IMG/VR virus record: IMGVR_UViG_3300047510_001456
Coordinates: 1 to 50,337 of that record
Length of the DNA: 50,337 bases
Reading direction: 5' to 3' (one strand)
Source of the DNA: a virus
Position numbers and translations under genes: made by a program. Under the pieces are notes generated by a model, which ran no database searches, was not told the origin of the DNA, and saw only the letters and a program-made list of their open reading frames with translations. Positions 15,298-25,200 of this stretch are shown piece by piece (the stretch's first letter is position 1; every line of letters begins with the position of its first letter).

Positions 15298-17430
15298 TTA
15301 TAATTTACAAACAACCACTTCTATAACTCCGTCTGGGCCATCGAAATCTTCAAGAGCTTTTCCTACAATAGTTCCAATTTTTGGATCAATTGACGGTCTA
15401 GCATATCCATTTCCTCCGCTGGTAAGCAAATCGCCCTTGCGTATTTTTCCCCTGACTTTGCAAGGAACCCTACCTTCTAGTGCTAAAGCTACAACGTATT
15501 TTCCCTTGCATTCAGAATTCATTAAATATCCAGGATTAGTTGATACGATTCCGGCTACTCTTCTGGTTTCGTCCTCTGCTACAGTAACTTCAAACTCTCC
15601 ACCAAAATCTAAAACTGTACCAGGTTCGTACAGTCTATCTGCTACATAGTTTTCGGCTAAATCTGCGTATTCGGCTGATGTTGCTCTACCTCGAAATTTA
15701 TTTGACCCTACATCTATATCTTTATTAGAAACCCATTTATCGCCTGTTGCTCTATAATAAAATTCAGCAAATGATCCGTCAATTAATAGTCCTGATTGAT
15801 CTGCTGCTGCAGAACTTGGAGATCCAGATGCAAGAGTTAAAGTTTTATCTGCTACATTTACAACAGTCGAATTAACTGATAATGTTGTACCTTGAATAGT
15901 AAGATTACCTGTTATAATAACGTCTGCATTAGCAGTAATTGTTGTTCCGCCTACTGTAGGATATAAAGATCCTACTCTTGATATACTACCTTGATATTCT
16001 GTAGCATACACTTTGTTCCATTTAAAATCTGGTAAACCAAGATTTATAGTTCCGCTTTTTGTCTTGGTAAATGCAGGATAATTTTCACCACCAAGTACCA
16101 CTGACTGAGCTGAGCTTATAAAGGAAACTGAAGGATTGTTTTGACTCTGAGGGGAATCATTAATTTCAAAACTTAAACCACCGCTTACAACTGTGGATTC
16201 AATGATTGGGTTATTACTGTCTAAATATAATTTTAGTTGTTGGCCGCTACCAATTTTTACACCAAATTCTCCTACATTTAAATCGGCCAATGTTCCTATA
16301 GAAGTTAAACTTGATTGTGTAACATTTGAAGGTATTGTATTTCCTGTTAATGTATTAGCGGAGGCAGGAACCGTGATATTCGCACTACCGTCAAAAGAGA
16401 CTCCGTTAATTGTAACTGATGTAGCCAATCTAGATGCAGTTCTAGCATTACCTGTTAAAGTGTTTCCAACGAATGTGTTCGCCTCTACTACATCAAATCT
16501 ACTTGTGCCTGAAATAGATGTAACATTACCTGTAACATCTCCTATTAGATCAGCAGTAACAGTACCCGCACTGAAATTTCCAGAACTGTCTCTAACCACT
16601 ACCTTTCCTATTATATTAGACGAGGATGCATCGACTGACCATGTAGTAGCGGAGCTACCGTCAAAATTACTTCCTATAAGGTATGTTCCTCTTGAAAGAG
16701 TATTAGTTGTAGAAGATTTTATGTTTATACTTTGTGTACCATTAAAAGGAATTCCGTTAATGTTTACATAATTTTCTAACCTAGTGGCGCTGGTAGAATT
16801 ACCTAATACGTTTCCGTTTAAACTTGTTCCAGATTTTAAATTTATTCCTCTTACAAGAGCAGTATATCCGACCAAATTTTCTGAAGTATTAATCGTAAAT
16901 GAATCACTTGTATAGATCGCAATAGGTTCATTATTACTGTAAAATAATGCCGCTGGATGTTGTACTCCGTTAACATCTGAAATGGATTTGCTTATTAATT
17001 TTGTTATTCCAAAATTTTCAATAGCTTCCGGGCCTATGAGGTTCCATTCGACACCATCCGAAACATACAATTGATTAGTATTATTTTTAAACCATAATGC
17101 TCCGGGAATAGGATTAGTAGAGGCAGCATCTATGGCTGAATTTGGTGCTGTATTAGAAACTGCGGCTCCACCAGCAGGTGCCCATCCGGTTCCGCTATAA
17201 ACATTTAATGTTTTAGTCGATGTGTTATACCAAGTTTGCCCAGTTATGGGTTTAGATGGAGCTGTTGAATTAGCAAAATTCTCCAATATAAACACAAAAT
17301 TTTCATTTTGTATTTCTCCATACCCAGTATAGTTTCTTCCTACAAGACCTAAACTCGTAGAACTGTCTAAGGTTCCATCTTCTAGAACTGTTAATCTTTC
17401 ACCGTTGAATTTATTAATTACATAAGCCAT
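15298..17430 (-). CDS. Tail-fibre-type protein with G2-peptidase-like C-terminus
   Basis: A 710-residue paralogue of the preceding fibre genes. The shared N-terminal module reads INKFNGERLTVLEDGTLD, GYGEIQNENFVFILENFA and ITGQTWYNT, then LWFKNNTNQLYVSDGVEWN and LIGPEA. A middle module (ITGNLTIQGTTLSVNSTVV followed by DKTLTLASG) has a counterpart in the next gene upstream. From about residue 580 the C-terminus (AEYADLAENYVADRLYEPGT, VAGIVSTNPGYLMN, ALEGRVPCKVRGKI) parallels the 582-residue protein and resembles G2-type autoprocessing domains. It most likely forms a trimeric fibre fixed to the baseplate by its N-terminus. A GGAGC site precedes ATG 17430, eleven bases after the previous stop. 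Confidence 0.74.
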   Translation of the reverse strand: MAYVINKFNGERLTVLEDGTLDSSTSLGLVGRNYTGYGEIQNENFVFILENFANSTAPSKPITGQTWYNTSTKTLNVYSGTGWAPAGGAAVSNTAPNSAIDAASTNPIPGALWFKNNTNQLYVSDGVEWNLIGPEAIENFGITKLISKSISDVNGVQHPAALFYSNNEPIAIYTSDSFTINTSENLVGYTALVRGINLKSGTSLNGNVLGNSTSATRLENYVNINGIPFNGTQSINIKSSTTNTLSRGTYLIGSNFDGSSATTWSVDASSSNIIGKVVVRDSSGNFSAGTVTADLIGDVTGNVTSISGTSRFDVVEANTFVGNTLTGNARTASRLATSVTINGVSFDGSANITVPASANTLTGNTIPSNVTQSSLTSIGTLADLNVGEFGVKIGSGQQLKLYLDSNNPIIESTVVSGGLSFEINDSPQSQNNPSVSFISSAQSVVLGGENYPAFTKTKSGTINLGLPDFKWNKVYATEYQGSISRVGSLYPTVGGTTITANADVIITGNLTIQGTTLSVNSTVVNVADKTLTLASGSPSSAAADQSGLLIDGSFAEFYYRATGDKWVSNKDIDVGSNKFRGRATSAEYADLAENYVADRLYEPGTVLDFGGEFEVTVAEDETRRVAGIVSTNPGYLMNSECKGKYVVALALEGRVPCKVRGKIRKGDLLTSGGNGYARPSIDPKIGTIVGKALEDFDGPDGVIEVVVCKL

Positions 17431-17441
17431 CTAACGCTCCA

Positions 17442-19460
17442 TTAAACGAATGTTTCACTGATATATTTCCAACCGACACCAATTTGTACTTGAAAGGTTT
17501 TAACTGTTCTAGGTGAAACTTGGATGGTTTGTGCTGGTACAGTAACCGATGTAAAAGAAACAGACGATATCCCCGGTGATGTGCCTGGCGATCCGCTAGG
17601 CGGTGTTAAGAAATTAGTAAACGATACAGACTTAGAAGATTCCACATCTGCTGTAGAATTGGCATTTGTTAATGATGTACATAATACTCGTGCTACTGTT
17701 CCTACTTCATATTCTGTGATAGGAGCCAATGTGGCTAATATTCCTTCGATTGCCGGATTTGTTAATCCGTCTGAAATATCCATACTAAAAACTAACGCCC
17801 TAGTTCTAACAAAATTTAAAACATATTGTTTGTTAGTGGCTTCTGTTAATTCTGTAGAAGATAATAATGTTTTTGATTCACCAGTTTGACTTGGTGTCAC
17901 CTGCGATGTTGTTGCAACACCTCTTAACAAGGGAAATCCTACATTAGTCTGTGTTCCATAGGTAGCTCCTGTGACCTGTCTTAGCTGTACATTTCCTGTA
18001 CCGTTGGGCGTGATCTGTATGTCAGAGTTTACAGCAACAGCAGATAATCTATTTTGCTCTATTCTCAATATCGGAGATCCTGCAGAAGGACCAATTTGAA
18101 CAAATATCTGAGGACCAAAACTGGTTACTCCTGGTATACTAGTAATTCCTGGACCTAAGCTACTACCATCTATTACAGTAGTTCCATTTATTTTAAATGC
18201 CTTACCTGCTTCTAAATTTATATGTTCGGAACTATTCCAGGCGTCGTCTGCTAGGGCCATTCTTGTTCCTGAGACTGCTTTATTTCCATTGCTCCATTGG
18301 AATATATGATCTCTTAATACCCAGGTATTATATGTAGGGCTGCTTACCTCTTCATCGAAGTATGCCCCTTTCAATACTACGCCGCCTTCGTCAGCATATT
18401 CATCTCTATTAAGACTGCTGTCTCCTGTCTGTGCCAAGACAATTAACTTATCTTCAACATTTAATTCGGTAGTTTTTACAATAGTTACATCGCCATCATT
18501 TACTGTAAGGGAGCCGTTAATTGTTATATTTCCTGCTATAGATAAAGATCCACCGATATTAACCTGACTACTGATATAATTGTTATTATCATATATTCCT
18601 ATAGTTCGTGTAATAGGATCGATGGTTATAGCATCTTCTGATTCTAGATCTTTTTTAACAGATATTTTAAAACTCTTATTGTTGGCAATGTTAGCCATTT
18701 GTACATTCGAGTTATCTACAACTAACTGAAATTGTTCGTCGCTTCCTACAAGAAGATTATCTCGTATACTAAGATCACCTTCAATAGATCCGCTTGTATC
18801 GCTTCTAACATAAGAAGATGCTGGTTGATTTCCTAATCTATCTGAATTTGTTGCTGTAACTGCAAATTTGATTCCTGCTGCGGTAGCTTGATTAAATCCT
18901 GGTATAATTTCAATTCGGCCAAATCCCGAGATTTCTGTTTTTGGTGTAAATGTATCTTTAGAAAAAATTCCTAATAGAACTGCATTAACATATAATAAAG
19001 TTACGATTCTTGTTTGATTACGATCATCTAATACATTTACTACTTTTAATCCGCTTAGTCCTTGACTTTGAGAATAATCAGGGCCTAATAAAATAGGATT
19101 AGTACCATCATAAAAATAAAGTTGTTTGTCAGTGCTATTAAAAAACAAATCACCAATAGCAATGTCAGTAGGAAGAGAATCGGCTATAGTTGCACTAGAA
19201 ACTGGTTGGAAAGAGGATCCATTGTAAACTTTTAACTTAGATTCAGAAGTATCAAACCATATTTGACCTCGAATAGCATTTGTTGGGATCGCCGATCCGG
19301 CAAAATTTTCTAATAGCTTTACAAAATTTTCATTTAATGCATCTCCAAAACCGCTGTAATTTTTTCCTATAAGAGTAAGATCAGTAGTTACATTATCTAA
19401 CTGACCGTCAGCTAGAGTAGTTAAAATTGTTCCGTCAGTTTTATTAATTGTATACGCCAT
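17442..19460 (-). CDS. Tail-fibre-type protein, paralogue 3
   Basis: A 672-residue protein with the shared N-terminal module (INKTDGTILTTLADGQLD, GFGDALNENFVKLLENFAG, AIRGQIWFDT, then LFFNSTDKQLYFYDGTNP and LLGPDYS). The middle has ITINGSLTVNDGDVTIVKTT followed by DKLIVLAQTG, the module also seen in the 710-residue protein. The last third differs: it has ITEYEVGTVARVL like the other two but lacks the AEYxDLAE start, and ends in a Ser/Pro/Gly-rich stretch and VGWKYISETFV. The maturation domain is therefore replaced or decayed. AAGGTAA precedes ATG 19460. Probable role: host-recognition fibre or fibre tip; it could coassemble with the sister proteins. Confidence 0.7.
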   Translation of the reverse strand: MAYTINKTDGTILTTLADGQLDNVTTDLTLIGKNYSGFGDALNENFVKLLENFAGSAIPTNAIRGQIWFDTSESKLKVYNGSSFQPVSSATIADSLPTDIAIGDLFFNSTDKQLYFYDGTNPILLGPDYSQSQGLSGLKVVNVLDDRNQTRIVTLLYVNAVLLGIFSKDTFTPKTEISGFGRIEIIPGFNQATAAGIKFAVTATNSDRLGNQPASSYVRSDTSGSIEGDLSIRDNLLVGSDEQFQLVVDNSNVQMANIANNKSFKISVKKDLESEDAITIDPITRTIGIYDNNNYISSQVNIGGSLSIAGNITINGSLTVNDGDVTIVKTTELNVEDKLIVLAQTGDSSLNRDEYADEGGVVLKGAYFDEEVSSPTYNTWVLRDHIFQWSNGNKAVSGTRMALADDAWNSSEHINLEAGKAFKINGTTVIDGSSLGPGITSIPGVTSFGPQIFVQIGPSAGSPILRIEQNRLSAVAVNSDIQITPNGTGNVQLRQVTGATYGTQTNVGFPLLRGVATTSQVTPSQTGESKTLLSSTELTEATNKQYVLNFVRTRALVFSMDISDGLTNPAIEGILATLAPITEYEVGTVARVLCTSLTNANSTADVESSKSVSFTNFLTPPSGSPGTSPGISSVSFTSVTVPAQTIQVSPRTVKTFQVQIGVGWKYISETFV

Positions 19461-19470
19461 TTTCTTTACC

Positions 19471-21588
19471 TTAGAATTCTGTTGGTCCTGATCTAATAAT
19501 AAAATTTAATGTCAAAAACGGATTCATTGTAGAAAATGCTGTTGACAAAGTTTCACTAGTTTTAATGCCTCCACTCGATGGAAGATATTGAGTCTGAGAA
19601 GGTGTTGTACCACCTCTTCCTGGAAAAGATCCAAGATCTGTAGGAACCGCACTATCTGCTCTTGTTGCGTGATATTGTTCACCAGCAGATCCAATCATAT
19701 CGTGCTCATGATCAGGCAAATTAGCTACCGTTAGAATTTGATCCGAAGATCCTCCTGTACCGCCAATTGTCTGTGCTTCGACACCTTCTACTCTGCCAGA
19801 AGGTCCAGAGGATTTGCCTGCGACTTGTCCCGTAGCAGGAGGCGCTGCCTGCACTAATCCAGGAATAACACCGTCATCTTTGTTATCCATATCATCTCTA
19901 CCAAGGACAAATCTTCCTCTGAGATCCGGAAGTTTAAATGTCTCAAAACCTAATGTAGAGGCGCCATAGGCGTTTCCAATCACATTGTATAAAGTTCTAT
20001 ATCTAGATATTTCAATTTCTCTACCATCGCATAATAAGTAACCAACAGGAATAGTTTCGCCTGCGAAAGGAATAATACCTCCAATAGGTATAATTGCATC
20101 TTGCAAAAATTCTTGTTTACTAACCTTGAATAATCCAGTTGATCCGCCTGTAACAGATGGTGAAGATCTAAAAATTAATAAATCGTCATTCTTATCTAAA
20201 GGATATCTTTCAGTAGGGGCTCTTGCTTGACCGCTAATTATTTCACTGGTTAGCGAAGTTTCAAGAGTGATAGATCCTTCAGTACCTGTAAATGTTTCTA
20301 CAGTCGATGTAACAGCTCCTGTAGTTTTAAACAACGTTGGAAACTTTAAATTAGTTGCTGTTGTAGCATTGCCGGTGATATTCCCGGTTAAAATTCCAAA
20401 AAGATTTTGAGCATATAAATTTTTAGTATAGACAGCATTGTATCGTAAATCAGCACTTTGTCCTAAACTATATGTGTCAGTAACAGACGGTTTTACATTA
20501 CTAGTTGTAATAATACCCGTAACACTGAGCGTAGTGCCGACTAAAATATTTTTTGCTACAGCTATACCGCCGGCTGTTCTAATCGTTCCATTATTAAAAT
20601 TAGTACTTTCGTTTGTAGAAGTTAAAATTATAGAACCATCTAATTTAAAATTGCCGCTGACATCTAATGCTTCATCTGGAACATTTTTATTAATAGCTAT
20701 CTTATTATCAATTACTCTAAGTACTGTGACTGGTCTATTATCTTGATTGGTTTGTATATCAATACTGCTTCCGGCCGAGGAATTATAAATTTTTCCTGCA
20801 CCCGACGAAACGCTTAGACTAAAAGTACCATCAACACCTAATGTCAGACCCTGATTATTTTTAATATTAAAACCTTGTTCAGTGGTGTTTAAAACATCCG
20901 ATCTTAAAAATCTAGTGGCGGGGATCTCTGCTCCTGCTACATTCAAAGAATCTGAATTTAGTGCTGCTCCATAAAATTTAGGAGAAAAACTACCTGTTCC
21001 AATATCGCTGACAGAAGAAATATTTACACCAGACTTAATCGTCGCAAAACCAGTGATAGCTATCTTAGGTGTAAAACTGTCTTTAGAAACAATTATCACA
21101 GGAGTATCTTCTATGTAGAAAACAACAATCACTCGATTTTGATTAGTACTATCGACGATTTGTTCAACTAGAGGACCACTTCTTAATCCTGTAGAAAAAT
21201 TTGGTCCAACTAGAATCCAGCGTTCTCCGCTGAAAATATAAAGTTGTTGATTATTAGTATCTACCCATAACTCACCGGTTTCTGCTGTAGCCAGGCTAGG
21301 TTCATTATTATCGACTCTGATATTACTAGCTGATTTCCAGTTAGTACCATCATATATTTCTAAACTTTTATTAGTTGTATTAAAATATAGTTGTCCCTCT
21401 ACTGGATTTTGAGGCTTGGATGCACTGGCGAAATTTTCTAAAAGACGTAAAAAATTTTCTGCAATGTTTTGACCGTATCCTGTAGTATTTCTACCTGGAA
21501 ATATTAAACTTGTTTCTGTATTATTAGTGCTGTCGTTAACGGTAATAGGTAATTTTGCACTATCAGTAAAATTTACATTATATGGCAT
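19471..21588 (-). CDS. Tail-fibre-type protein with tail-collar domain
   Basis: A 705-residue fibre-type protein. The N-terminal module is a more divergent copy (TGYGQNIAENFLRLLENFAS, PVEGQLYFNTTNK, LWVDTNNQQLYIFSGERW, LVGPNFS). The C-terminal part carries a phage tail-collar domain: GGIIPFAGETIPVGYLLCDG and FKLPDLRGRFVLGRDD at about residues 500-565, then a Gly/Ser-rich end with LTVANLPDHEHDM and TMNPFLTLNFIIRSG. The tail-collar family occurs in T4 gp12 short fibres and other receptor-binding tips, so this is the best candidate here for the short tail fibre or receptor-binding protein. A GAGGT ribosome binding site precedes ATG 21588. It is the first of the four paralogous fibre genes to be transcribed. 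Confidence 0.78.
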   Translation of the reverse strand: MPYNVNFTDSAKLPITVNDSTNNTETSLIFPGRNTTGYGQNIAENFLRLLENFASASKPQNPVEGQLYFNTTNKSLEIYDGTNWKSASNIRVDNNEPSLATAETGELWVDTNNQQLYIFSGERWILVGPNFSTGLRSGPLVEQIVDSTNQNRVIVVFYIEDTPVIIVSKDSFTPKIAITGFATIKSGVNISSVSDIGTGSFSPKFYGAALNSDSLNVAGAEIPATRFLRSDVLNTTEQGFNIKNNQGLTLGVDGTFSLSVSSGAGKIYNSSAGSSIDIQTNQDNRPVTVLRVIDNKIAINKNVPDEALDVSGNFKLDGSIILTSTNESTNFNNGTIRTAGGIAVAKNILVGTTLSVTGIITTSNVKPSVTDTYSLGQSADLRYNAVYTKNLYAQNLFGILTGNITGNATTATNLKFPTLFKTTGAVTSTVETFTGTEGSITLETSLTSEIISGQARAPTERYPLDKNDDLLIFRSSPSVTGGSTGLFKVSKQEFLQDAIIPIGGIIPFAGETIPVGYLLCDGREIEISRYRTLYNVIGNAYGASTLGFETFKLPDLRGRFVLGRDDMDNKDDGVIPGLVQAAPPATGQVAGKSSGPSGRVEGVEAQTIGGTGGSSDQILTVANLPDHEHDMIGSAGEQYHATRADSAVPTDLGSFPGRGGTTPSQTQYLPSSGGIKTSETLSTAFSTMNPFLTLNFIIRSGPTEF

Positions 21589-21590
21589 CT

Positions 21591-22262
21591 TTATACCTCA
21601 TTAAAACCGGTTAGACTTTGTATTCTAATTGTATAATCAATCTGCAATAATCTATTCAATGATTTTTGTACTGGATGAAATACAACATGAGTTAGTAGTT
21701 TTCCTGAACCTGACGGATCGTAGGATTTTAATCCTAGTTCGTCAAATACAAAATCTCCAGACAATGTCTGACTATTATCAAAAGCTTCTTGACCGTCGGG
21801 CTCTCCATAGTCTAGTAAACAGGTTATAATCACATCTGAATAAGTTGCACCACTGATATGTCTAATTTCCATTTTATTTCTAATAGGGTCTGTATTAGCA
21901 GTAGCGTTTTGATCTACTATTTTACTGTAGGTTTGATTATAAAGTCCTGTGTTAGTACCAATGGTGTTTGGTGTCAAGTAGGAAATTAATCCAGTAGGGT
22001 CTACTGTTGTGCCACCTGATCCAAAAACCATTTCATAAATCCATCCCTTGCCCTGGTTACTGATACTATTAACCATAGCAATACTCATATTTTCATAATG
22101 AATGGCATTTCTTTTATCAATTAATACTTCTTTAGTATCTGGATCCCAGATTTTAATATGCCCTTCGTAATGAAATCCACCGATTTCATTAGGCTTTTTT
22201 TCTGGAATTTGGATGTTTTCTGGCATTGGCTGCTGTTCCATATTGTTCTCTTCTAAATCCAT
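21591..22262 (-). CDS. Small tail-associated structural-type protein
   Basis: From ATG 22262 this is a 223-residue protein. After a Pro/Glu-rich start (PMPENIQIPEKKPNE) it has FHYEGHIKIWDPDTKEVLID, NAIHYENMSIAMVNSI, WIYEMVFGSGGTTVDPTGLI and FVFDELGLKSYD, ending VQKSLNRLLQIDYTIRIQ. I recall similar proteins beside tail genes in T4-like marine phages but know no defined function. An upstream TTG at 22313 would extend it into the giant gene and is unlikely. A late-promoter-like box ends only four bases before ATG 22262, so the true start could be the second ATG at 22241. It sits between the giant gene and the fibres, suggesting a connector or chaperone role by inference. Confidence 0.62.
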   Translation of the reverse strand: MDLEENNMEQQPMPENIQIPEKKPNEIGGFHYEGHIKIWDPDTKEVLIDKRNAIHYENMSIAMVNSISNQGKGWIYEMVFGSGGTTVDPTGLISYLTPNTIGTNTGLYNQTYSKIVDQNATANTDPIRNKMEIRHISGATYSDVIITCLLDYGEPDGQEAFDNSQTLSGDFVFDELGLKSYDPSGSGKLLTHVVFHPVQKSLNRLLQIDYTIRIQSLTGFNEV

Positions 22263-22266
22263 AGTG

Positions 22267-22274
22267 TATTTATT
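22267..22274 (-). promoter_or_regulatory. Late-promoter-like box AATAAATA at the end of the giant gene
   Basis: AATAAATA on the minus strand overlaps the TAA stop of the giant gene (22272-22270) and matches seven of eight bases of TATAAATA. It would drive the small structural gene and the fibre genes separately from the 14.6 kb gene upstream. It lies very close to ATG 22262. Confidence 0.4.
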
Positions 22275-25200
22275 CTGGCAACTCCGTAGTCTTTTGAGAC
22301 AAGAATACCGCAATTGGTGTATTATTATCTAGTAAACTCTGACCTGTAGTTGCTGTTGTTTGCCCTCGTTCGTACCAAGATTTTCCAGTTCTGCGAACTA
22401 TTGTGATTTTGGTTCCCGCTTTTACCGGCTCTGAAAGTCTTACGTAATTTGAATCTCCATCAACACTAAACTCTGCCTGTAACGTTGCGTCGGCAGATGG
22501 GCTCGATGGTCCTAAATCTTCTTTGTAAATCGTAATAGGATCTTTTCTTAATCTCGTACCGCCCACAAAAACTTCTATCTGATCGCAAGGACCATATTCC
22601 GCAGGGATATCGTTTCTATACCAAGAATTTCTGCTCGATTTACTAGGAATATAAGACAACGGTCCTACTAACAAAGTGCTGCCATCGCTGATATAATTGT
22701 TCTTATCTTGAGACTCAACATACGGTATATTTTCAGACGATCCTAGATTAATTATGTGACTTCCTTGTCTGTGTATTGTAGCTATGGATGTACCAAAACT
22801 TCCTCTTCTTAATTGAGACAGCGTATTTCCATTCAATGCCAAATACTCGATCTTTTCACCATTAATTTCTACAATTCCTGGAATATTTCTTGAAGTAACA
22901 GGAATCGAAAGATTAGATGCATCGGTTACTTTTATAGTTTGATCGTAATAATTTAAATCTTGAACCAGTTTAACATTACGATCGATTGAGTAGCGTTTGT
23001 AATGATAGACATTTAGCATATCCTTAAATATCTGATATGCAGAAGATTTTTTATAAATTCTATTACCAAATTGGAATATTTTAATTTTATCCGATACTGT
23101 GGTTTCGTCGTTTAGATATAAAACTGCTCTAGGTAATGATATTGAATAATCTTTATTTCCGGTCAATCTTACACCATTTTTATAAACCCAAACATAACTG
23201 GAATTAATAGGCATAGTAGGCAATCGATAGATTGATTTTCCTCCGGTATATTCGTCACTGATAATATCAAATGTTGGATATTCGCTGAACCAAGTTACTG
23301 TAACAGAATCTCCAGAAGTTAAACTTACAGAATCACTTATTAATATATCATTGTTAGCTATGCTATATTCGCTCCTTACATCATTCTCAATTTTGATTAT
23401 ATCGCCTATCTGAAGAACGGATGTTGAAACTGTAACTACACTGGTTATACCATTATAGGTCCAGGCAACTAAAAATGGCTGTTCAACATTGTTTATAAAA
23501 ACTTTAATATTATTAGAAGTAATGGTTCCAGATATCTCGATAGGGTCAACACCTACTGTCAAAATATTATTTGAACCGTCATATACTTGTACTTCTGTGT
23601 CAACTCCTTTTAGCTGCACATTATTAACTTCTACTAACATAGCAGACCTAGAACTATTTCTTGTTAAATTTACAAACTTATCTAAGTCAAATCGACGAAG
23701 ACTTCCATTATAGGTAAATGTCTGTTGATTAGATCGAATCACTGACTGTTGAGTGCTGTCTGTGTCTAAAGAAGATCCTAAAACTACAATTTTAACAATT
23801 TGATTTAAGTCTGGGCGTGTACCAAATTCTACCAGAGTTTTTCCTGTAGTTCCTGTAACCGTTGAACTATTAACAAATCCGGTATCTACTTCAATGCCAT
23901 CTACAGTAACTAATACTGATTGAGTATCTGAATAGTTAGCTTTAGTAAGGAAATGTGAAGTTTCTCCATCTCCTGTAAATTCAGTATAATCTAAAATTGA
24001 TACACCACCTACCCCAATTGAAATAATTTCAATTAATGATCCAGCAATCGGAGCATCGTTAAATTCTATTTGATTTGTCAAATAATTTATAGAGTAAATC
24101 ACGCTGCTTTCTTCAACAAAATTTTGTTTAATCTTATCTATATAAACAGCAAGAGACTCTCCCTCCAGTATATGTAGCCCTATGTCAAAATTCTTCTGTA
24201 TACCATCAGCAAAATATAATCTTAAATTAACAGGAGCTGCTCCTGTAAAAGTTGAATTAAAAACTTTAATACTAAGACTTTCTAATACCTGCCCAGGGAC
24301 ATTTTCTTCCGGTGCTGGCACCTGATCCGGATCAATTAATTTTCCGCCATCAATTGAAATATCTTGTGCTAGTGTGCCTTGAGCAGTTGAATAAGAACCG
24401 GCTACAGAATTAGAACCTACTAAAGTGTCAGTCCATGTTCCTGCAAAAGATCCGCCACTGATTTCTGTATCTAAAAGATTAGGATCTTTAATTGAAACTG
24501 TGCCGTCACTCTCAAAATTTCTAAATATTAGAGTATCCCCTGGGAAGGTCTGCACTCCGTATTCATCAAATACTACAGTTCTATTTTCACCGTCACCGAT
24601 AAATGTAGGCATTAATATATTTTCCGGAAGGGTAGTTCTACCGTTAGGCATTATTGTACTACCGTCATACATTCCGTAATATGGATCATCGATTCTAGCG
24701 ACTGCTGGTTCGTCAACCGCCTCATCATAAACTACTACCGGATTTCCATTTACATCTAATGTTTCTATGCTTCTCAGTTCTTTAGAACCGGCACGTTTTA
24801 GATATATCGATACACGTTGTCCTGCAGCAGGCGCAGTAGGTAATAATACTGTAATAGTGCTACCGTCGTTTGAAGTAGGAACAACATAGTAATAATCGTT
24901 ATTAGATTCCACACTATCCCATGCATCGGTAAACCACGGCAAAGCATCCCATCCTCCGCTAACATCAAATGTTGTTCCTTGAATCTGAACTCCGCCGTAA
25001 TCTATACCCGTCATTAGTTGGCTGACAACTTTGCCTTTCATTCCCTCTGATGGATTATAATAAGCATTTATTCTATTAACACTATCATAAATTTCGTTGG
25101 ATTTTTCATACACGACTGTAATTACATCGTTCTGTTCGAGTTGTATTAAAAATTTAATTTTAGCCTTAGTTAAAGAATAAGTGTCTACTGTAGAAGTATA

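Noticed and set aside
16193-16771. 192-codon open frame on the plus strand inside a fibre gene
   Set aside because: It is antisense to a well-supported fibre gene, has a composition typical of a reversed Ser/Thr/Val-rich gene, and shows no ribosome binding site or homology-like motif.
21591-22313. Longer start at 22313 for the small structural gene
   Set aside because: The codon is TTG, lies inside the giant gene and lacks a ribosome binding site; ATG 22262 or 22241 is more likely.
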